Source: Sulfurovum sp.
GTDB lineage: Bacteria > Campylobacterota > Campylobacteria > Campylobacterales > Sulfurovaceae
Length of the DNA stretch: 12,853 bases
Assembly: GCA_026984165.1 (NCBI GenBank)
Contig: JALSSQ010000156.1
Location: 1 to 12,853 of the forward strand
Direction: 5' to 3'
Shown here in pieces: positions 1-7,174 of this stretch. A program made the position numbers and the translations under genes. Each line of letters starts with the position of its first letter. Position 1 is the first letter of the stretch. The notes under the pieces were generated by a model, which made no database searches, was not told the origin of the DNA, and was given only the letters and a program-made list of their open reading frames with translations.

Positions 1-95
1 CAAGAGTGGCATGCATTTTTTAAGTAAATCTGTCTCATATCGTCGGCATTGGAAAAGCTAAAAAATAATAATATAAGTACAAGTAAATGTTTCAT
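1..95 (-). CDS. 5' end of an exported protein, possibly a c-type cytochrome (cut by window edge)
   Basis: An open frame starts with ATG at 95 and runs off the left edge after 31 full codons. The N-terminus is Met-Lys-His, then a leucine/isoleucine/phenylalanine-rich core and Ser-Asn-Ala-Asp, which reads as a Sec signal peptide cleaved near residue 17. An in-frame TAA lies four codons upstream, so this is the first available ATG. The last codons read Ala-Cys-His-Ser plus the bases TG; if the next base is C or T this becomes C-H-S-C, the start of a C-x-x-C-H haem site. That is inference only. It starts 40 bp after truA ends and could be the last operon member. A TGCTAAAAT box at 110-102 could be its own promoter, but would give an almost leaderless message. 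No clear Shine-Dalgarno is seen. Confidence 0.6.
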   Translation of the reverse strand, partial: MKHLLVLILLFFSFSNADDMRQIYLKNACHS

Positions 96-135
96 ACGTA
101 TATTTTAGCAAATAAAAGTGAAAAAAACGTGAAAG

Positions 136-873
136 CTAATATATAATTTTAGCTAAATATAATCCTTCAGCAGGTGCAAGTTTAGTTGTGTGTCTATTTT
201 GACAATCTAATTGTTCTTTTAATTGCGGAAGTGTAAGTTTATTGGTTGCACAAAGCATGGCAGCCTCTACCATCATACGTACTTGAGAACGTAAAAATCC
301 ATTGGCTTGAAAATAGATAATATGGTAGCCTTTGTATGCTTTGTATTTTGTAAAATAGATTTCTCTTATAGTCGTATATGTATCTGTACCTGTTTTTCTA
401 AAAAATTTAAAATCATGTGAGCCTTCAAAAAGAGTTAATGCTTCTATAAGTAGTTTTGCATCAAACGTTTGATAATAAGAAATATATTTTTTTTCAAATA
501 CAGAAGGTTTTGATGTTTTAAAAAGATAACGATAGAGGCGTTTTTGAGCCCAAAATCGTGCATGAAAGTCACTTGATACAAAAGAGATGTGTTTCACATA
601 AATGGTATCTAGTTTTCTGTTTAGATTAAGCATGAGTTTTTGTAAATCATGCCAGTATTCAGGAATGTCAAAGTGAATGACTTGCCCTGTAGCATGTACC
701 CCTGCATCGGTACGTCCACTTCCAACAACAGAGGTGTTAATATGTAGCGTATGTAATGCTTTTTCTATTTCAGCAGTCACTGTTTTATTTGTAGTTGTTT
801 GCTTTTGGAAACCAAAATAAACGGAACCGTCATAGGCGATAACTGCTTTGACTCTACGATAAGGATATGACAT
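136..873 (-). CDS. truA: tRNA pseudouridine(38-40) synthase TruA
   Basis: TruA isomerises uridines 38-40 in the anticodon arm of several tRNAs to pseudouridine in the cytoplasm. The 245-residue protein has the usual family length. The catalytic block G-R-T-D-A-G-V-H-A lies at residues 53-61, with Asp56 as the expected nucleophile. The N-terminal A-Y-D-G-S-x-Y-x-G-F-Q stretch (residues 13-23) is the normal TruA start, and F-L-R-S-Q-V-R-M-M-V near residues 193-202 is the conserved second-half motif. The start ATG (873) overlaps the stop of the upstream permease gene as TAATG, and an AGGAAAG ribosome site sits 9 bases upstream, so translation is probably coupled. It is the sixth gene of the minus-strand operon. 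Nothing looks broken. Confidence 0.96.
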   Translation of the reverse strand: MSYPYRRVKAVIAYDGSVYFGFQKQTTTNKTVTAEIEKALHTLHINTSVVGSGRTDAGVHATGQVIHFDIPEYWHDLQKLMLNLNRKLDTIYVKHISFVSSDFHARFWAQKRLYRYLFKTSKPSVFEKKYISYYQTFDAKLLIEALTLFEGSHDFKFFRKTGTDTYTTIREIYFTKYKAYKGYHIIYFQANGFLRSQVRMMVEAAMLCATNKLTLPQLKEQLDCQNRHTTKLAPAEGLYLAKIIY

Positions 874-1892
874 TAAAAATACTTTCCTACACGTCTTTTA
901 AAGAGCCATTGTCCCAATAATGTAACGAGTATTACACTTATCAATAAAATAGAGAAAGTTCCCCATTTTTCCAAAGAAGAAGCAAGCAGATAAAGTCCTA
1001 ATGCTGTTATAAAAATGATAAGAAAAGAGTGATTTTTCTGATATCTAGGGTTAATCATGGCAAATGCAGCAACAATATAGACACAAAGTAAAGGAATGAA
1101 GCTGACAAAAATAAAAAATAGCATTCTGTGAAGCATTGAGATATTTGTATTTATGCTACGCCAATGAGCAAGAATATTTTTAAAATGAAACGATTGATTT
1201 TGGGGGCCATCAAAGACTTCCAAGCTTTTGTACTGGGCTTGCTGCAATTTCTTTTTCGTATAGGTATATCCATAACCATTTTTAAGCAACAAAGATGTTG
1301 TATGATGGTTTTTGTTTAGTTTGCCTTCTTGTGATGAGAAAAATTGTTCTACATCTTTTTTTGTACGATTATAAATAACAATATCTTGAAAGAGATCTTT
1401 TTTGTTTTTCTTCACATAAACATAGTAGTCGCCAAATTTTTGACCAAGTTTTCCCGCAACAATATTGAGTTTTGCTTCTGCTTTTTTATATGTTATAAAC
1501 TCTTTATATAATTGTTTACTCAGAGGCATTGCCAAAAAAGAGATGGCTATGAGTAAAAGAGAAAAAAGTAAACCTAGTAAGAGTAAAGGACGTAAAATTT
1601 TTTTTGCTTTTAATCCTAAGGCATAGAGAGCAATAAGCTCATTGTCTTGAGAAAGTTTTACAAGTACATTAGACAATGCAGCTATAAAAGATAAAGGAAG
1701 TGTATAAAATATAATATTTGGTACGAAATATCCATAAAGTGTGAGAAGTTCTGTAAAAGTAATTTGTATTTGGGAAGTAAGGGAAGAAATTTTTACAAGA
1801 TAAACCAATGAAATAATAAGAAAAAAAGGCAAAAATATCGTCAAAAATGCTTTGGTGAAATTTGACGAGATGTATCCTTTTAAATTAACCAT
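873..1892 (-). CDS. LptF/LptG-family LPS export permease (YjgP/YjgQ)
   Basis: This is an inner-membrane subunit of the LptB2FG transporter that extracts lipopolysaccharide and hands it to LptC/LptA. The 339-residue protein has the family layout: three hydrophobic segments (about residues 13-35, 55-75 and 101-122), a periplasmic beta-rich domain (about 130-245), then three more segments (about 255-279, 289-306 and 311-330). The cytoplasmic loop between segments 2 and 3 carries N-E-L-I-A-L-Y-A-L-G (residues 84-93), matching the conserved E-(L/I)-x-A-L-x-A-x-G coupling motif. I cannot decide between LptF and LptG, since the bacterium should have one of each and the partner is not in this window. 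The gene overlaps the peptidase gene by 8 bp and truA by 1 bp. No good ribosome site precedes its ATG, which suggests translational coupling. Confidence 0.9.
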   Translation of the reverse strand: MVNLKGYISSNFTKAFLTIFLPFFLIISLVYLVKISSLTSQIQITFTELLTLYGYFVPNIIFYTLPLSFIAALSNVLVKLSQDNELIALYALGLKAKKILRPLLLLGLLFSLLLIAISFLAMPLSKQLYKEFITYKKAEAKLNIVAGKLGQKFGDYYVYVKKNKKDLFQDIVIYNRTKKDVEQFFSSQEGKLNKNHHTTSLLLKNGYGYTYTKKKLQQAQYKSLEVFDGPQNQSFHFKNILAHWRSINTNISMLHRMLFFIFVSFIPLLCVYIVAAFAMINPRYQKNHSFLIIFITALGLYLLASSLEKWGTFSILLISVILVTLLGQWLFKRRVGKYF

Positions 1893-2622
1893 AAATTAAT
1901 GTGTCCAATATTTGCGTGGTTTGGGTATCGTATAAATAGACAATGAATGTAGCAAGAGCCAAAAAAGGTACAAAAGGTACACCTTTGTCTCTCCATATCA
2001 TGGCAGGTATCATCGCTAAAATTGCAGATAGAAAAATGGCTACAAAAAAATTAGGAAAACCAAGTAATGCACCCATGGTTCCTGCTACAATAACATCTGC
2101 CCCACCCATAGCTTGTTTTCGGGCAAGTAGTGAAGAGAGTAATCCAATAAGATAAAGCCCTCCTGCTGCGATAGAAGCATAAATGAGCGCATGTAAAAAG
2201 TTTGGTTGCACCAATGCAAAGAGTAGGGCTGCAAAGTTTACTGAATCAGGTACTGCCATATATTTAAAGTCTATCATAACGAGTGCAAAAAGTGCAGCAA
2301 ATGCTGCCGCAACAAATGGAAAATACCATACCAATCCTGTCTTGTAGAAAAGTACTACAAAGATAATACCTGTAATAAATTCTACTATGGGATATTGTTT
2401 TGCAATAGTTTCTTTACAAAAGGCACATTTGCCACCTAAAAAAATCCATGAAAAAATAGGAATATTGTGATACCACTTTAGCGGTGTCTGACAGCTCTGA
2501 CACTTGGATGCAGGGAAGGCAATATTTTCATTTTTTGGGATGCGGTAAATTACTACATTTAAAAATGAACCAATCATGATTCCAAAGATAAAGACTAGTA
2601 TGCCAAGTGTTGTTTCTATCAT
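1885..2622 (-). CDS. pilD: Type IV prepilin peptidase (A24 family)
   Basis: A polytopic inner-membrane aspartyl protease that cleaves, and usually N-methylates, type IV pilin-like prepilins. The N-terminal cytoplasmic loop holds two zinc-type cysteine pairs, C41-x2-C44 and C66-x2-C69, around the conserved L-K-W-Y-x-N-I-P segment, as in bifunctional PilD proteins. Candidate catalytic aspartates are Asp118 in V-M-I-D-F and Asp176 in M-G-G-A-D-V-I. The second motif reads G-G-A-D rather than the textbook G-x-G-D. Hydrophobic segments cover most of residues 1-25, 75-160 and 177-235. The start has a strong GGAGG site, and its ATG overlaps the uppS stop as ATGA. No pilin or secretin genes are in the window; its substrates (competence or type II secretion pseudopilins) must lie elsewhere. 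Confidence 0.92.
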   Translation of the reverse strand: MIETTLGILVFIFGIMIGSFLNVVIYRIPKNENIAFPASKCQSCQTPLKWYHNIPIFSWIFLGGKCAFCKETIAKQYPIVEFITGIIFVVLFYKTGLVWYFPFVAAAFAALFALVMIDFKYMAVPDSVNFAALLFALVQPNFLHALIYASIAAGGLYLIGLLSSLLARKQAMGGADVIVAGTMGALLGFPNFFVAIFLSAILAMIPAMIWRDKGVPFVPFLALATFIVYLYDTQTTQILDTLIYG

Positions 2623-3308
2623 TTAATGCCTCCAAAGCGCCGTGTTCGTGTTTTGTAATTTTGTATAATTTCTTCTAACTCTTTAGTGGAAAAATCAGGC
2701 CAAAGTGTAGGAGAGAAATAAAGTTCTGCATAGCTTAATTGCCATAACAAAAAATTAGATATACGTTCTTCTCCGGAAGTACGTATAAGTAAGTCAATGT
2801 CATTATAGGGTGTTTGTAGCGTAGAGGAAATATCTTCCTCTGTAAGAATAGTTTTTCCTGTAGAGATAAGTTTGTTTACGCTGTTTACAATCTCTGCACG
2901 TCCACCATAATTTAATGCAAGTATTTGTATTAGTTTTGTATTGTTTTTTGTTGCTTTTTCTGTTTCTTGAATGCGTTTTTGTAGAGCCTGAGAAAACACA
3001 TCGAAGTTACCAATAGCCTTAAATCGTACACCATTTTCTTGATAAGTTTTAAGCTCTTTTTGGAGATAGTTATCAAGAAGTTTCATCAAAAACTCCACTT
3101 CGAGTTTGGGGCGTTTCCAGTTTTCAGTACTAAAGGCATAAAAGGTAACCGTATCTATCTCTTTGTTTGTTGCACAGTAGGTAGTGATATCACGTATGAC
3201 ATCTGCACCTTTTTCATGGCCTTTGGTACGAGAAAATCCACGTTTTTTCGCCCAACGTCCATTGCCATCCATGATGATCGCAAGATGTTTTACATCAGTG
3301 CTTGACAT
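2619..3308 (-). CDS. uppS: Undecaprenyl diphosphate synthase
   Basis: A cis-prenyltransferase that adds eight isopentenyl units to farnesyl diphosphate, making the C55 lipid carrier for peptidoglycan and LPS O-chain assembly. The 229-residue protein starts its fold with I-I-M-D-G-N-G-R-W-A (residues 11-20), where Asp14 is the expected magnesium/diphosphate ligand. The block near residues 134-146 (N-Y-G-G-R-A-E-I-V) and the C-terminal R-T-S-G-E-x-R-I-S-N-F-L-L-W-Q plus L-W-P-D-F motifs are all intact. It follows coaBC after 2 bp, with a GGGAGAG ribosome site, and overlaps the peptidase gene by 4 bp. It sits with glmU and the Lpt permease, which also serve envelope synthesis. Confidence 0.97.
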   Translation of the reverse strand: MSSTDVKHLAIIMDGNGRWAKKRGFSRTKGHEKGADVIRDITTYCATNKEIDTVTFYAFSTENWKRPKLEVEFLMKLLDNYLQKELKTYQENGVRFKAIGNFDVFSQALQKRIQETEKATKNNTKLIQILALNYGGRAEIVNSVNKLISTGKTILTEEDISSTLQTPYNDIDLLIRTSGEERISNFLLWQLSYAELYFSPTLWPDFSTKELEEIIQNYKTRTRRFGGIK

Positions 3309-3310
3309 CT

Positions 3311-4618
3311 CTATATCTCTCCCATCAAGCGCTCTTTGCTTTGGCTCATGTTTTCATTGTGACTTAGTTTCTGTGCTTCATTGAGGATAGTGTGTGCAAG
3401 AGTGAGTTTGTCTGCACGCCCCAAATTTACCTGTGCGTCTTTGGTGATGAAGGTGATCTCATTTTCATCCCCTCCGAAACTTTTGGCATCATCTAAAAGG
3501 TTGTAACAGACAGCATCTACATCTTTTTGGGTGAGTAGGTTAACGGCATTGTATAGCCCCTCTTGGCTGTCCATCTCTGCTTTAAAAGCAATGGTTTTGA
3601 TGTCTGTTTTGTCGAGGCTGGAGAGTACATCGTCTGTTTGCACGAGTTCGATGTTCCATGTGTCACCTATCATAGACTTTTTCATTTTTCCATTTTGTGG
3701 AAACTTAGGTCTGTAGTCTGCTACAGCGGCTACCATAAACAAGTAAGGCTCTTTTTGGATGAGGTGTCTGTCTGAAGCGTTCATAGAGGGCTTTGACATT
3801 TTTCCTTTTTTTGCCACCCGTATCGCATCTTGGGTGTATTCGAGTATCTCCTGGGCATTTTCTACATCTATGGTATAAATATCTGAGGGTAAATCATCAT
3901 GAGGCATCGTAGTGATATAACAGACATCTGCTCCTTTGAGGTAGAGCCAAAGGCAGAGAGCCTTTGCCATTTTACCTGAAGAGAAGTTGGAGATGTAGCG
4001 CACTTCATCTATCTTTTCGCGTGTACCGCCTCCTGTGACGACAATACGTCTATCTTGCCAAAAAGGATCTCTAAGAAGTGATTTGGCCACTTCAAAAAAT
4101 ATCTCTTGGGGGTCTGCAAGGGCACCGTTTCCTATGTCACCACAGGCAAGCAGTTTCTCTTGGGGATTGATGATGATATAGTCATTGACCCCTAGCATTT
4201 TAAGACTTCCTTCAGTGTAGTGATTGGCAAGCATCTGTGTATTGGCAGCAGGGGCGACTATCATCTCACCTTTGAATGCTAAAGCTGTCTGTGTCAAGAT
4301 ATTGTCAGCAATCCCTTTGGAGAGTTTATTGAGCGTGTTTGCTGTAGCAGGTGCGATGACAAAAACATCACATCTTTTGCCTATATCGATATGATTGAGT
4401 GTTGAGCTCCAATTTTCACTGCTCTGTGTCAATACTGCATTACGCGTGAGTGCCTCAAAGGTAAGCGCAGAGACAAAACGTTCAGCACTAGGGGTCATCA
4501 CCACATGTACCTCTGCACCTGCTTTGATAAACAAACGTGCCAAATCGCAGGCTTTATATGCTGAAATACTCCCTGTAACACCAAGAAGTACACTTTTGTC
4601 TGTGAGATCTATCTGCAT
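3311..4618 (-). CDS. coaBC: Bifunctional phosphopantothenoylcysteine decarboxylase / synthetase CoaBC
   Basis: CoaBC carries out two consecutive steps of coenzyme A synthesis: CoaB joins 4'-phosphopantothenate to cysteine using CTP, and CoaC decarboxylates the product with FMN. The CoaC half (about residues 1-180) shows G-V-T-G-S-I-S-A-Y-K, catalytic His76 in N-H-I-D-I-G, P-A-T-A-N-T (90-95) and Cys159 in A-C-G-D-I-G. The CoaB half (about 190-410) has V-T-G-G-G-T-R-E, Asn211 in I-S-N-F-S-S-G-K-M, A-A-V-A-D-Y-R-P (297-304) and the K-M-K-K loop (311-314). Two oddities are P-A-A-N-T-Q-M (123-129) where the usual motif is P-A-M-N-x-x-M, and a polar insertion (about 268-290) before the A-D-Y-R-P block. 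It lies 2 bp from glmU and 2 bp from uppS. Confidence 0.96.
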   Translation of the reverse strand: MQIDLTDKSVLLGVTGSISAYKACDLARLFIKAGAEVHVVMTPSAERFVSALTFEALTRNAVLTQSSENWSSTLNHIDIGKRCDVFVIAPATANTLNKLSKGIADNILTQTALAFKGEMIVAPAANTQMLANHYTEGSLKMLGVNDYIIINPQEKLLACGDIGNGALADPQEIFFEVAKSLLRDPFWQDRRIVVTGGGTREKIDEVRYISNFSSGKMAKALCLWLYLKGADVCYITTMPHDDLPSDIYTIDVENAQEILEYTQDAIRVAKKGKMSKPSMNASDRHLIQKEPYLFMVAAVADYRPKFPQNGKMKKSMIGDTWNIELVQTDDVLSSLDKTDIKTIAFKAEMDSQEGLYNAVNLLTQKDVDAVCYNLLDDAKSFGGDENEITFITKDAQVNLGRADKLTLAHTILNEAQKLSHNENMSQSKERLMGEI

Positions 4619-4620
4619 GG

Positions 4621-5913
4621 TTATGCCTTTTCAAAAAACTTATAAAAGAAGTTTTTAATACTTTTTTGTGCGGAGCGCGAGAGCACCAAGTCTCCCTGTT
4701 GCGCATCTTTTGTAACAGTGGTACCTGCGCCAATCATGACTTCATCAGGAATAGTCACAGGTGCGACAAGTTGTGTATCTGAACCTACAAATACATTTTT
4801 GCCTATGTGGGTTTGGTATTTGCTTTTGCCATCATAGTTGCATGTGATGACTCCTGCACCAATATTTGTACCCTCTTCTATGGTTGCATCACCCAGATAG
4901 GTCAGGTGCCCCGCTTTGACACCTCTTAGGGTTGACTTTTTGACCTCTACAAAGTTACCTATATGTGTATTGATGATTTGTGATTGTGGTCTGATGCGTC
5001 CCATAGGCCCTATATCAGAATTTTCAATATAGGAGTCTTCTATCACGGAGTTTGTTTTGATATGTGAAGATTTGATATGTGTTGCCCCCTGAATGCTTAC
5101 ACCACTTTCCACTATACATTCACCCTCGAAAGTAGCACGTGAGTCTATATAGATAGTCTCAGGTAAACGCATTGTGACACCAGATTTCATCAGTGCTGTT
5201 TTGATGCGTCGTTGCATAATCTCTTCGGCATGCGCAAGATCAAGTTTTGAATTTACTCCTTTAAACTCCTCTTCTTCTACCATTACAGGATGAACGATTT
5301 TATCTTCTTCTACTGCCATTTTGATGATGTCTGTAAGATAATACTCTTTTTGGGCATTCTCATTATTTAATAGAGGAATATATTTGTCAAGTAACTCTTT
5401 TTTAACACAATAGATACCTGCATTAACAGTTTGTATCTCTTTTTGTGCAGGGATACAATCTTTTTCTTCAACGATTTCATGTACTTTACTATCAAGTATG
5501 ACAACACGTCCATATCCACTGGGATCGTCAAGTTTGATGACTGACATATTGATATCTGCACCACCTTGTATGAGTGCGTTGAGTGCATCCATAGTGATAA
5601 GTGGCATATCTCCATTAAGAATAAGTGCTTTGGTGTGTTTAACATTCACCCCTTTCATCGCCCCGCCTGTACCAGGATATTTCTCTGCATCCTGCATATG
5701 AAAGTGTATATTTTTATACTCTTTTTCTATCTCTGCTTGAATGCGCTGAGCTTGGTGGTAGAGCACCACGGTAATATCATTACTAATCTTTTGTGCCGCA
5801 TCGATAGCATGAAAGAGCATAGGTTTGCCAGAGATTTCATGAAGTACTTTTGGTGTAGTAGATTTCATGCGAGTACCTTGACCTGCGGCAAGTATTACAA
5901 CAGATATAGACAT
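4621..5913 (-). CDS. glmU: Bifunctional UDP-GlcNAc pyrophosphorylase / GlcN-1-P acetyltransferase GlmU
   Basis: GlmU acetylates glucosamine-1-phosphate and couples it to UTP, giving UDP-GlcNAc for peptidoglycan and lipid A. The 430-residue protein is a little shorter than the 456 of E. coli. The uridylyltransferase domain (about 1-225) has L-A-A-G-Q-G-T-R-M (8-16), P-K-V-L-H (21-25), and metal ligands Asp102 (N-G-D-M-P) and Asn221 (G-V-N-S-K). The C-terminal left-handed beta-helix (about 250-410) shows hexapeptide repeats, with the acetyltransferase block K-A-G-H-L-T-Y-L-G-D (333-342, candidate base His336) and G-A-G-V-I-T-C-N-Y-D-G (352-362). It is the first gene of the operon, so its expression leads coaBC, uppS and the rest. 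A GGGGAA ribosome site lies just before the ATG. Confidence 0.97.
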   Translation of the reverse strand: MSISVVILAAGQGTRMKSTTPKVLHEISGKPMLFHAIDAAQKISNDITVVLYHQAQRIQAEIEKEYKNIHFHMQDAEKYPGTGGAMKGVNVKHTKALILNGDMPLITMDALNALIQGGADINMSVIKLDDPSGYGRVVILDSKVHEIVEEKDCIPAQKEIQTVNAGIYCVKKELLDKYIPLLNNENAQKEYYLTDIIKMAVEEDKIVHPVMVEEEEFKGVNSKLDLAHAEEIMQRRIKTALMKSGVTMRLPETIYIDSRATFEGECIVESGVSIQGATHIKSSHIKTNSVIEDSYIENSDIGPMGRIRPQSQIINTHIGNFVEVKKSTLRGVKAGHLTYLGDATIEEGTNIGAGVITCNYDGKSKYQTHIGKNVFVGSDTQLVAPVTIPDEVMIGAGTTVTKDAQQGDLVLSRSAQKSIKNFFYKFFEKA

Positions 5914-5935
5914 TTATTCCCCTTTTTTAGATAAA

Positions 5936-5965
5936 ATTATATAAATTATTAACATTGCGATTATA
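5936..5965 (-). promoter_or_regulatory. Candidate promoters for the glmU operon
   Basis: Two perfect TATAAT boxes occur on the minus strand, at 5965-5960 and 5941-5936. They would start transcripts about 40 and 17 bases before the glmU ATG. No convincing -35 box is seen, which is usual for Campylobacterota sigma-70 promoters. The same 77 bp must also hold the trmA promoter on the other strand, so the two may interfere. AT-rich DNA yields such boxes by chance, hence moderate confidence. Confidence 0.5.
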
Positions 5966-5990
5966 CCTAATTGTAATTAAAGGCATAAAA

Positions 5991-7106
5991 TTGAGATGTA
6001 AACATTTTGGAACTTGTGGCTCATGTAACCTATTTTCGTTAAGCTATGAAGCACAGTTGGAACAAAAACAAACCTATGTATCAGAACTTTTGGCTCCCTT
6101 TTTTTCAAGAGAACTGAAACGTTTTGACTCTCCATCTTCACACTATAGAGCAAGGGCAGAGTTTCGTATTTGGCATGAGGGTGATCGCTGTGATTATGCC
6201 ATGGGCAATGCTACCAAGGATGGTGCCATCAACATAGAGGAGTGCCCCAAGGTTATAGAACCTATAGTAAAGCGTATGTGGGCACTACTTGAGAAAATCA
6301 ATGCCTCACCAGAGGTACTCAAAAAGAGACTTTTTGCAGTAGAGTTTTTGGCAACTACGACGGATGAGTGTCTCATTACTATGCTCTATCACAGAAAACT
6401 AGATGATACTTGGAGTGCCGAAGCGAAACTTTTGGAGCATGCATTAGAGTGTAAAGTGATGGGGCGCAGCCGTAAACAAAAGGTGATACTCTCTGATGAA
6501 TTTGTAACAGAAAAACTAGATATTGACGGTAAAACATTTACCTATATGCAGTATGAGTCTGGCTTTACCCAGCCAAACCCCGCAGTGAATGTAAAAATGA
6601 TAGAGTGGGCAATAGCACAGGCTAAAAAAGTTGGGTATGGTGATTTTCTGGAGTCTTATTGTGGACTAGGGAATTTTACTTTACCACTTTCGCATTATTT
6701 TGACAAAGTCCTGGCAACAGAAATTTCTAAACGTTCTATACACGCTGCATTGGAAAACTGTACGCTCAATGATATAGATAATATCACCTTTACAAGACTC
6801 TCTTCTGAGGAGATGACAGAAGCATTGAACGGTGTACGTGCTTTCGAGCGTTTAAAAGGTATTGAGCTGAAAGCCTATGATTTTTCTACGGTGTTGGTTG
6901 ATCCTCCACGTGCAGGACTGGATGAAGATACTATTAAACTGATTTCTCAGATAGAAAATATTATCTATATCTCTTGCAACCCCAAAACATTGGCGCGAGA
7001 TTTGAAAACATTAACACAAACACACAAAGTAGCACAGGCTGCAATGTTTGATCAGTTCCCCTACACAGAGCATGTAGAATCAGGTGTTTTTTTGCGTAAA
7101 ATTTAA
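5991..7106 (+). CDS. trmA: tRNA (uracil-5-)-methyltransferase TrmA, with extra RlmD-like cysteines
   Basis: TrmA uses S-adenosylmethionine to make 5-methyluridine at tRNA position 54. I chose TTG at 5991: it has an AAAGG site (5979-5983) seven bases upstream and places M-R-C-K-H-F-G-T-C-G-S-C at the N-terminus. An upstream TTG at 5955 would add 12 residues without a ribosome site. The result is 371 residues, close to the 366 of E. coli. The TrmA-specific H-Y-R-A-R-A-E-F-R-I-W-H segment is at 51-62, the SAM site E-S-Y-C-G-L-G-N-F at 221-229, V-D-P-P-R-A-G-L-D at 303-311, the nucleophile Cys329 in S-C-N-P, and the general base Glu363 in H-V-E-S-G-V. Unlike E. coli TrmA it has Cys3, Cys9, Cys12 and Cys85 in the spacing of the RlmD (RumA) iron-sulfur site. 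It is divergent from glmU. Confidence 0.94.
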   Translation: MRCKHFGTCGSCNLFSLSYEAQLEQKQTYVSELLAPFFSRELKRFDSPSSHYRARAEFRIWHEGDRCDYAMGNATKDGAINIEECPKVIEPIVKRMWALLEKINASPEVLKKRLFAVEFLATTTDECLITMLYHRKLDDTWSAEAKLLEHALECKVMGRSRKQKVILSDEFVTEKLDIDGKTFTYMQYESGFTQPNPAVNVKMIEWAIAQAKKVGYGDFLESYCGLGNFTLPLSHYFDKVLATEISKRSIHAALENCTLNDIDNITFTRLSSEEMTEALNGVRAFERLKGIELKAYDFSTVLVDPPRAGLDEDTIKLISQIENIIYISCNPKTLARDLKTLTQTHKVAQAAMFDQFPYTEHVESGVFLRKI

Positions 7107-7120
7107 GTAAAAGATGCGAA

Positions 7121-7153
7121 GGAAAAATTTCTCTTGCCAAAAAGCAAGAGAAA
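7121..7153 (-). terminator. Intrinsic terminator of the multiheme cytochrome gene
   Basis: A perfect 10-bp inverted repeat (TTTCTCTTGC at 7128-7137, GCAAGAGAAA at 7144-7153) encloses a 6-base loop. On the minus strand the stem is followed by TTTTTCC, giving a U-tract, so it is oriented to end transcripts of the cytochrome gene, whose stop lies 22 bp upstream on that strand. On the plus strand there is no T-run after the stem, so it would serve trmA only weakly. The position between two convergent genes fits. Confidence 0.8.
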
Positions 7154-7174
7154 GAGTGTCACAAATGGGAGGAA

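Noticed and set aside
134..154. Hairpin AGCTAA-N9-TTAGCT over the truA stop as a terminator
   Set aside because: The stem is only six mostly A-T pairs and the T-run begins several bases later, so it is too weak to call.
5566..5934. 122-codon plus-strand frame opposite the start of glmU
   Set aside because: It lies wholly antisense to a well-supported glmU and shows no family motifs; its Cys/His/Phe-rich composition is typical of a reverse-strand shadow.
5955..5990. Longer TrmA start at the TTG at 5955
   Set aside because: It has no ribosome site and adds 12 residues unlike any TrmA N-terminus; the TTG at 5991 has AAAGG at good spacing.
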